A DNA stretch of 64,000 nt from Callorhinus ursinus (Eukaryota; Chordata; Mammalia; Carnivora; Otariidae). The first letter of the stretch is position 1; each line of letters opens with the position of its first letter. Positions 57,181 through 64,000 of this stretch are shown here, piece after piece. Both the position numbers and the translations under genes were made by a program. Below the pieces are notes generated by a model. It had not been told where the DNA came from. It saw only the letters and a program-made list of their open reading frames with translations, and searched no databases. Location: contig NW_020312867.1 in NCBI RefSeq assembly GCF_003265705.1, forward strand, positions 146,946 through 210,945, read 5' to 3'.

Positions 57181-58148
57181 AACCTCTTTTGACCATCGCT
57201 CTTCTTTTTGCCAAGTTTCTGTGATTAATAGAATTAGATGAGCCCTTTGTTGCCCATTGTATCTGCCACTGAGAGAGCTGGAACTGTCTCTCAAAGGAAT
57301 CCAGGACATGGCCAATTCACTATGTGGACTTGGAGGCCACTTCAGTGACCCACAGTCACTGGCAGCAGAAGGAGCAGAAGCACTGTCTTTTACCAAATAT
57401 GTTCTTCCATTATAGTATTTTTTTAAAATGTGAAACATCAAATAAACTTCAAAATTTTATTTGGATGATATAAGTATAAATGAGTAAAAAAAAAAAAACA
57501 GATGGGATACATTTCCCTTGCAATATATATGTGATTAAAAATGGAGGAGAAAAATGTTCGTAGCAAATATGTTTTGGATTTTCTGAACCCAAAGCTCTTG
57601 CAGAATAGTTTGAGGCTTCCAGAGCACTAATATGCAGCTGCTTTGGCCAGCCTTCAATGACCCATCAAACCCCAGTTGTCTTGGAAACCCGCCTGCATCC
57701 TGGGATGTGTTCTCCATTGAGCAGCTAAACTGGCTTAAAGTCTTCCAGGGTAACATAGTTTGACTGTAGTTCACCCCTCGGGAGCCTTCATACAAACAAG
57801 ATGTCTATCTCCTGACCCCAAAGCCATAAATGGCATAGCTTGAAGAAATAAAACAACAATAGAGGCTAATGTTTTTTGGGGGTTTTCCTGAAGCAAAGCA
57901 CAGAATTTCAGGGACGGAGGATTTAGTCTGTAAAAATGGCTCCCATTTAATTATTCCTACCCAGAGAATGAGGAGTTATGGGTTAGCCCAAAGCAGCCAT
58001 CGTGGTTGGGAGGGAGCAGGAGAACAACCAAAAAGAAATCTTAAGATTCTCTTGTTAATTAAAACATTCTGAGGCGTGGACTCACAAGGCTTGGATTTTA
58101 AAAATATGAATTCTGTGGTAGTTATGATAATGCTAATGCTGTAATTTT
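57181..58148. other. Unique sequence, nothing recognised
   Basis: No repeat or gene recognised. The minus-strand 86-codon frame at 57535-57795 and 103-codon frame at 57130-57441 have no recognisable domain. Confidence 0.3.
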
Positions 58149-58149
58149 A

Positions 58150-58230
58150 ATTATGACAATTAGCACTTATTGAGCACTTACCATGTGCCAAATCCTTAAA
58201 CGGATCATTTTATTTATCTTTTTAACATCA
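58150..58230 (-). repeat. MIR 3' fragment, minus strand
   Basis: TTAGCACTTATTGAGCACTTACCATGTGCC then AAACGGATCATTTTATTTATC is the reverse MIR 3' end. Confidence 0.65.
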
Positions 58231-58930
58231 GTAGCAGATTCTGTTGGTGCCTGGCCCTGTCACCTCTCATTTCAGAGGTCATCATCGATACTAAGGAGCA
58301 CTGTGTCTCTGTCTGCCTCAGTGTCCTCTGGCCACAGGAAGACTTTGGCCCACTGCGCTAGACAGCCAGGACGGCCAAGGTGTTGTAAGAACCAACAGTG
58401 ACCCCCAGACAATCAGGGGTATAAATTTGTCAATAAACATCCCACTTTCCTTGCCCCTCGCAGGGCGATTCTGAGATGTGTTCTATATGGGATCTCAGCA
58501 GGATCACTGGGAGAGTTAAATGGCATGTTTCAAGAACACTCAGCTCTCCAGTGGAAAAAAAAACACCCATGCCACATTGTATGAGGAGAAGCCCAGGAGG
58601 GTGTGAAGAATACCGACCTGAATACCAGTGAAACTGGAGGTTCACAGAGCTAAGGCAGTCCCTGCTCTCACTTTGTGGATTCCTCCATACACTATGCACC
58701 ATAAAAATACCTCGAAGCTTCACAAAAGGATCAGTATTGGGGTTTCATCTCGCATTGAAGAAACACACTTCTGGTTTCCTCAAAAGGAATAAAAACCTAA
58801 TATTTCCATTGTCTTTAAAATACCATTCCTTTATTTCTAATTATAAAAGAAAAATATGACCCTCTCATAAAATTTGAAAAATAATGAAAATATCAGGAAA
58901 TATATAACCATAATCTCTCTAATCCAAGGA
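58231..58930. other. Unique sequence, nothing recognised
   Basis: No repeat I can name. AT-rich toward the right end. Confidence 0.35.
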
Positions 58931-58937
58931 CAAGTAC

Positions 58938-59162
58938 TGGCAGCTAATCCTTTTTTTTTTTTAAGGATTTATTTATTTTAGAGAGAGAGAGAGCAGGGGA
59001 GTGGCAGAGGGAGAGAGAAAGAATCTTCAAGCAGTCTCCCCACTGAGCACAGACCCCAAAGTGGGACTCCATCCCAGGACCCCGAAATCATGACCTGAGC
59101 CAAAAATTAAGAGCCAGCTGCTTAACTGACTGAGCCATCCAGGTACCCCCTTGGCAGTTAAT
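58938..59162 (-). mobile_element. Can-SINE, minus strand, with decayed duplication
   Basis: T-run, AAGGATTTATTTATTTTAGAGA, the GA-rich body, CAGTCTCCCCACTGAGCAC and CTTAACTGACTGAGCCATCCAG head, spanning about 58951-59150. TGGCAGCTAAT (58938-58948) and TGGCAGTTAAT (59152-59162) differ at one of 11 bases, consistent with an older insertion. Confidence 0.93.
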
Positions 59163-59300
59163 GCTTTCTGAATGGATTTCTTGATCCATAAAATGGGAAT
59201 AATAAGTGAACACAGCTCATTGAGTTGTTATGAGAAATAAATGATTTAATGCTTATATTTTTCTTAGAAAAGTTCCTGATAATTATTAGCTAGTGCTACG
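59163..59300 (+). repeat. MIR, plus strand
   Basis: TTGATCCATAAAATGGGAATAATAAG, CAGCTCATTGAGTTGTTATGAG and AAATAAATGATTTAATGC are the MIR 3' half. Confidence 0.7.
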
Positions 59301-59304
59301 ATTT

Positions 59305-59545
59305 TCAACACATTCCAAACATTTTCCTATGCACTTTATATGACATCTTATGTCTTCTCACACATTCATACACACTCACACACATACTCACACACACTCA
59401 CACACACAAATAATCCATGTGAGGTGTTTACCAGATTATCCATGTTACAGCTGAACTGAATGAATAATCTCGAAATAAATTGTTTTCCTATTTCACATCC
59501 AAGATATGGCAAAGCCAGGATTTAAGCTCTTGTTTGCTTTGCTAT
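59305..59545 (-). repeat. MIR with a CA-rich insertion, minus strand
   Basis: CCTATGCACTTTATATGACATC at the left and ATGGCAAAGCCAGGATTTAAGC at the right are reverse MIR. A CACACTCACACACATACTC tract (59355-59408) lies between. Confidence 0.55.
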
Positions 59546-59889
59546 TTTTTTTCCTGTAACACACCATGTGTGTAACAACATGAAAAGATTCTTGAACCTT
59601 TGTTACTTGCCCATGTTTGTTATCCTGTTCCTTTCTCAACACTTCTCTCTAGTAAATAATTAGTAGTAGAACAACTACAACAAAAATGACCAATATTCTT
59701 CTCGTAATTGACAACAAAACACAGGAGAACAGAGGATCCTGTTCTGGGTCACTTCCTTCTGTGCCACAGGGAACTTGATTAAACAATTATCCACTCTCTC
59801 ATTTGCTTTCAACTTATCTTTCATGGCACCACCCCCTCAGCCTCTAAATAGAGTCAAGGCTTTCCTATTCTAAGAAGAATATCTTCCCT

Positions 59890-60260
59890 TAACTTCTACA
59901 CCTTATGGATTAGTTAGGATAGGCAACCTGCAAACGACTTCAAAATCTCAGCGATTTTATACAGTAATAGTTCACTTGTTGCTTGTATCAGGGTACAGGG
60001 TAAGTAGGCCAATGTCAAGGGTCTCTGTGCCATGCAGTCATTCAGGGATCCAGGGTCATTTTATCTTGCAGTTCTGCTCTGAATCCTTGTGTTGCTCTTC
60101 ATTCGCAGCAGTTAGGGGGAAAGAAGATATGGAGGATCTCCAGTGGACATTTTTATGGCCCAGAATTGTAAGTGATGCACATCACTTCTGCTCATATTAG
60201 ATTGTTCAGAAATAATTATTTTGTCCCACTTACACAAGAAGGTTGGGCTATGTAGTCAAG
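59890..60260 (-). repeat. Unnamed repeat, copy 2, minus strand
   Basis: CAGTCATTCAGGGATCCAGG, GATATGGAGGATCTCC, TTTTTATGGCCCAGAATTG and GTAAGTGATGCACATCACTTCTGCTC are the reverse complement of the family seen at 50.12-50.44 kb. Not named. Confidence 0.5.
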
Positions 60261-60525
60261 TAGAGTGCCAAGGGGTAGAGGAGACCCCAGATATTATGAT
60301 AAACCATCAGTCTCACTCATGCCTCATCTCTTCCTATTTTATTCCCCTGCTATCATTTTTGAAGAAAAAATAAAAGTTACTAACCTCTGAATTGGGTGTT
60401 ACATTTAACACAGCATTGACCCACCTCAGATCTCATTCTCCCTAACATTTTACAGTCTTGAAATAGCTGCCCCCTGCCATGATTCACTGCTTTCAAAGCA
60501 CTGAAGACCAACTCTATATATTTCA
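60261..60525. other. Unique sequence, nothing recognised
   Basis: No repeat or gene recognised. Confidence 0.35.
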
Positions 60526-60529
60526 AAAT

Positions 60530-60600
60530 CTAGTCCCTGGAACAGAGCCTGACACAGATTAGATACTTAACTTTCATTGCATGGATGAATAAAATATGTA
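60530..60600 (+). repeat. L2 3' end, plus strand
   Basis: GTCCCTGGAACAGAGCCTGACACAG then AACTTTCATTGCATGGATGAAT is L2-like. Confidence 0.55.
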
Positions 60601-60679
60601 ACTTTGGTGGTGTTCAACTTCTTTCTTTGCACAAAAAGTCATCACTCTCCTTTGATGTGTCAGATTTTGTTCTAAATAC

Positions 60680-61060
60680 GGGGCAGTCCCTGGCTGAGCC
60701 CTTCACAAGCAAATACTAAGACAGAGTTTGACATACAGTGTTTTATTAGGAATTAACACTTTTAGAAGGGAGAGGCAAGAAGTAAGATTAGGCAGATGAA
60801 GAAGTCAACTTGTGGTAGAGGCCTGACAAAGACTTAGGCTACCATATGGGAAGCTCTGGAATGTGTATGGCTTATCGGAGTTGTTCCAGTCATTGGTTAT
60901 GGGCTGCCATGGGAAGGGTATACCCTTGAGCAAGGTGGATCTCTGCAGCTGAGCAAACCTTGTAGGAGTTGACAGCTGAGATAAGTCCTTCTGTGAAGGG
61001 TGACCTGAGTGGCACAGCTCTCTGTCCACAAATGGAACTATAAAAATAAATGTAATATGG
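60680..61060 (-). repeat. Possible old LTR, minus strand
   Basis: On the minus strand CTAATAAAACACTGTATGTCAAACTC gives a poly(A) signal in a context similar to ERV LTRs I have seen. Upstream text (plus strand AAGGTGGATCTCTGCAGC, GGGTGACCTGAGTGGCAC) is consistent but not diagnostic. Confidence 0.3.
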
Positions 61061-62050
61061 CTTGGGCTCTAAGATCTAGTAAGAGACATGATTATACACA
61101 TTGCACATTTCAAAATAATAACATAGTAAAAGTGACAGATTTGTGGAAGGTGCTTTGGGTATTCTGGGGGGCGCATTTTGACATACTTGGGTGATAAAGT
61201 TGTGGCAATTCCCCAGATGAGATTTAAAGGTGAGGTTTCCTAGAACCTATGGCCTGTGTTCTGACATTTGAAACACACATAGGATTCAACAGGAAAAGAC
61301 GTGGATGGAGGGGTTTCCAGACAGTGAATGCAGCATGAACAACAGTATGGAGACTGTTTCTTCTCTTACTTCTTCGGCTGCTCCTTTCCTTACTGATAGA
61401 GTAGTTTATTTTCCCTCTTGCTTCCTAAATATTAGATCTACCTAATCATTTTACTTATGTTCTCTTTTGCATGAGTTCTATCATGTTTCCTAATGCCCTC
61501 ACTAAACCCCAGTTGCAGCAGCCATTACCTCTAACATAGCCTTTCTCAAATGGGATCATTTGATGACTTGAATGACTCTTCTCAATTCTCTCGAAAATGG
61601 TACATAACTAATATCATTTTCCATGCACAGGAGGAAAGTCAATTTATTATATACAATGGATACCTTAGGACAGACGAGTTTAATTCTTTTGGAACCTGGG
61701 TTGAGAAGGGCTGTTCTAAACTAAAGACCCCAAATTTGTATCTCCATCCTCAGCCTCCTAACTGAACTGATTTCCAGCTGCCCCTAGTAAATATACAGTA
61801 CCACAGATTCCACATGTCTTAAATTACTCCCTCTTGCCCTGATCACACTTGCTCCTAATTTTGATCTTTCTGTTTGAGTCGGTGGTAGCACCATCCATCT
61901 AGCCATCAGAATCCTCAACATACTTTAATAGCCAACATACCCAGGAGACTGTCAGGTCCCCTAACATGTCCTTCTATTTTCTCATCCCACTCCCAAATCC
62001 ATGCTTTATAACTACATAAATGTTACTTCCTTTTATGCAAACTCTTTATC
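61061..62050. other. Unique sequence, nothing recognised
   Basis: AT-rich with no repeat or gene recognised. Confidence 0.35.
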
Positions 62051-62059
62051 CCCTCAACA

Positions 62060-62103
<44 letters not shown>
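62060..62103. repeat. CA microsatellite
   Basis: A (CA)n run of about 43 bp, uninterrupted, the longest pure microsatellite in the window. Confidence 0.98.
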
Positions 62104-62105
<2 letters not shown>

Positions 62106-62149
62106 CCACAAAGTTGTTCTGTTCCAAATCTTCCAATTCCAGTCTCCCC

Positions 62150-62440
62150 TTCCTTAGAACCACTACAACTAACTTGCTAAAGGGAAATCCTTAACATGTC
62201 ATTCCCCTGATCAAAAAGCTTTAGAGCTTCCTAGATTCCTTCACATAACAGTCTTCTCATCAAAGCCAAAGACAAGATAGCGTCTGCCACCTTGTCCTCA
62301 ATTACTCACTGCTCCCATTCACATGAGAAATTTATCTAAACTGGAAGTCATTTATGTTTTATGATTATCTTTGCACCTAGAGACTTAGTAGGCGCACAAA
62401 AGTATCCTATTATTATTTATTGATGAATACATAAGTGAAT
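62150..62440 (+). repeat. L2 fragment, plus strand
   Basis: CATGTCATTCCCCTGATCAAAAAGC, TTAGAGCTTCCTAGATTCC, ATCTTTGCACCTAGAGACTTAG and TATTTATTGATGAAT follow L2. Confidence 0.55.
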
Positions 62441-62619
62441 AAGTGAATACATATATTGGGTAAATACAATTCCTCATCTCTATATTCAGAGTTCTCTACC
62501 ACACTATTGTAACTTCCCCCTTTCTGTCCCACCCCCATGATACCATGATTTATCATCTACAATCCAGCCAAACACCATGGCTGGTCATGCTCTGAAATCT
62601 CCTGTCACAGGCATTTGTC

Positions 62620-63340
62620 AATACTGTCCCTTCCTGGGAACCTTCCTACACTGTTGGTGGGAATGCAAGCTGGTGCAGCCACTCTGGAAAACAGTATGGA
62701 GGTTCCTCAAAAAGTTGAAAATAGAGCTACCCTATGACCCAGCAATTGCACTACTGGGTATTTACCCCAAAGGTACAAATGTAGTGATCTGAAGGGGCAC
62801 ATGCACCCCAATGCACCCCAATGTTTATAGCACAATGTCCACAATGGCCAAACTATGGAAAGAGCCTAGATATCCATCAACAGATGAATGGATAAAGAAG
62901 ATGTGGTATATGTATACAATGGAATATTATGCAGCCATCAAAAAAATGAAATCTTGACATTTGCAACAACGTGGATGGAACTAGAGGGTATTATGCTAAG
63001 TGAAATAAGTCAATCAGAGAAAGACAAATATCATATGATCTCACTGATATGAGTAATTTGAGAAACAAGGCAGAAGATCATAGGGGAAGGGAGGGAAAAA
63101 TGAAACAAGACAAAACCAGAGAGGGAGACCAACTGTAAGAGACTTAATCTTATGAAACAAACTGAGTGTTGCTGGAGGGGAGGGAGGTAGGAGGGATCGG
63201 GTGGCTGGGTGATGGACATTGGGGAGGGTATGTGCTATTGTGAGTGCTGTGAATTGTGTGGGACTGATGAATCACAGATCTGTACCCATGAAAAAAATAA
63301 TGCATTATACGTTAATAAAAAAAAAATACTCTCCCTTCCC
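62620..63340 (+). mobile_element. 5'-truncated L1, short 3' UTR form, with target-site duplication
   Basis: The insert (about 62636-63324) begins inside the last part of ORF2, continues through AGTATGGAGGTTCCTC, TATCCATCAACAGATGAATGG, TATATGTATACAATGGAATA, AGGGTATTATGCTAAGTGAAA and the first 3' UTR module (GGGTGGCTGGGTGATGGAC), and ends after CATTATACGTTAATAAAAAA. AATACTGTCCCTTCC (62620-62634) and AATACTCTCCCTTCC (63325-63339) differ at one base of 15. It lacks the second 3' UTR module seen at 161-440. The 10-mer ATGCACCCCA is duplicated at 62801-62820. Confidence 0.93.
62637..62792 (+). pseudogene. L1 ORF2 C-terminal fragment (broken)
   Basis: In frame with an upstream ATG at 62577, the translation from about 62637 reads through [18 protein letters not shown] and [18 protein letters not shown], which is the tryptophan-rich C-terminal end of the LINE-1 ORF2 protein, downstream of its endonuclease and reverse transcriptase domains. 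A TGA ends the frame at 62790-62792. The ATG and first 20 codons are host sequence, so the frame is a chance fusion at the truncation point. Neither catalytic domain is present, so it cannot support retrotransposition. Confidence 0.8.
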
Positions 63341-63930
63341 CTCCCGAAGTCCTGGTTTTGCACTTTTCACTTGTCAAAATCCAACCCATCCTATCATGTC
63401 ATATTTTCCATGATGCTTTTTTTTCACTGATTTATCACCAGATGTTAATTCTCCATTCCTAGAAATAGTACAGCACAAAAATGTATGCCCTTATCACATT
63501 CTCTCTGGTAATATGATTGTCACTACACAGGTAATGAGGCCCCATCTGCATATCTACCATGAGAATTCCAGCATGAGATCTCAGCTGAGGTTGTCTGAGT
63601 TTCTCCCTGAACACCAAACTCATGAGCCTTCTAGAAAAGATGCCGCTGCTGCTGGTGATGATGACGAGAAAGAGTTCAGGTCCCTATTTTCAAGTATTTT
63701 TCAAGTGTGCTGTGTCTGCGCCTTACCTGTAGTTTGGTTTTTAGTTCGTCTCTTATTACATGATGCAGTCCTATACTGTAAACATACATTCTACCTTTTG
63801 CCTGAGCTAATGTGAACTGGATTTCTGTCCTGTGAACAAGAAACGTTCTGCCTAATACACAGACTGGGACAATGTAGCTCCTCACATTGGCTTTTTTTTT
63901 TTTTTTTCCAGTTTAGCAGTTCATCACCAC
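63341..63930. other. Unique sequence, nothing recognised
   Basis: No repeat or gene recognised. The 100-codon plus-strand frame (63513-63815) has a leucine-rich hydrophobic C-terminal half that would pass as a membrane segment, but there is no family resemblance and no splice or promoter support. Confidence 0.25.
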
Positions 63931-63932
63931 TA

Positions 63933-64000
63933 TTTTTATTTTTTTTAATTTTATTGTTATGTTAATCACCATACATTACATCATTAGTTTTTGATGTAGT
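63933..64000 (-). mobile_element. L1 3' end, minus strand, cut by window edge
   Basis: TTTTTTTTAATTTTATTGTTATG then TTAATCACCATACATTACATC then TTTTTGATGTAGT is the reverse end of the second L1 3' UTR module, nearly identical to 49371-49430. The rest lies beyond the window. Confidence 0.93.

Noticed and set aside
63513..63815. 100-codon frame with a hydrophobic C-terminal half
   Set aside because: A chance hydrophobic stretch from T-rich DNA; no family resemblance, promoter or splice support.
1..64000. CRISPR array, bacterial operon, phage or plasmid features
   Set aside because: No regularly spaced direct repeats, no dense coding and no prokaryotic gene layout; the repeats are mammalian.

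Overview
This window reads as nuclear DNA from a carnivoran mammal. The evidence is the repeat content: at least eight Can-SINE copies (tRNA-Lys-derived head with the GGTGCCTGGGTGGCTCAG-type start, a CT-rich body and an AATAAA-rich tail) and carnivoran-type L1 3' ends, three of which carry a two-module 3' UTR. I saw no copy of the canid-type SINEC_Cf head, which is dense in dog-lineage DNA, so an arctoid carnivoran (bear, seal or mustelid group) is more likely than a canid. That last step is inference and the species is not resolved.

I could not recognise any intact protein-coding gene, tRNA, rRNA, snRNA or CRISPR array. The longest open frames (about 170 codons) lack recognisable domains and look like chance frames. 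The only protein-like sequence I recognise is the broken C-terminal end of an L1 ORF2 near 62.64-62.79 kb. The window is therefore best read as intergenic or deep intronic sequence, mostly ancient repeats (MIR, L2, old L1, MLT1-type LTRs, Tigger and MER5 DNA elements) with younger L1 and SINE insertions on top.

Layout. 0-7 kb: a carnivoran L1 3' end, a long old L1 fragment (about 1.1-2.66 kb), an old L1-like AT-rich block, a Can-SINE and another old L1 3' end (6.26-6.86 kb). 7-11 kb: mostly unique, with a 46-bp hairpin and one splice-acceptor-preceded short open frame on the minus strand (8.6-8.7 kb). 11-18 kb: MIR, a full-length MLT1 LTR, two L2 blocks and an MLT1 LTR split by a Can-SINE. 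18-24 kb: purine-rich and pyrimidine-rich tracts, MIRs and a 2.3-kb unique stretch. 24-30 kb: SINE, L2, old L1 and MIR. 30-33 kb: a solo-LTR-like element, a Tigger-type transposon and a GC-richer repeat with a CCAAGATGGCG motif. 33-46 kb: L2, MIR, MER5, old L1 and three Can-SINEs. 46.5-48.3 kb and 51.4-52.5 kb: unique blocks that look like conserved non-coding or regulatory DNA. 48.3-64 kb: L1, SINE, MLT1, MIR and microsatellites, with a minus-strand L1 3' end running off the right edge.

There is no gene system to describe as working together. The interest lies in insertion history (target-site duplications, nesting, L1 3' UTR modules) and in a few unique, motif-rich blocks that might be regulatory. 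Repeat family names come from recognising consensus-like text by eye; boundaries of old repeats are approximate.
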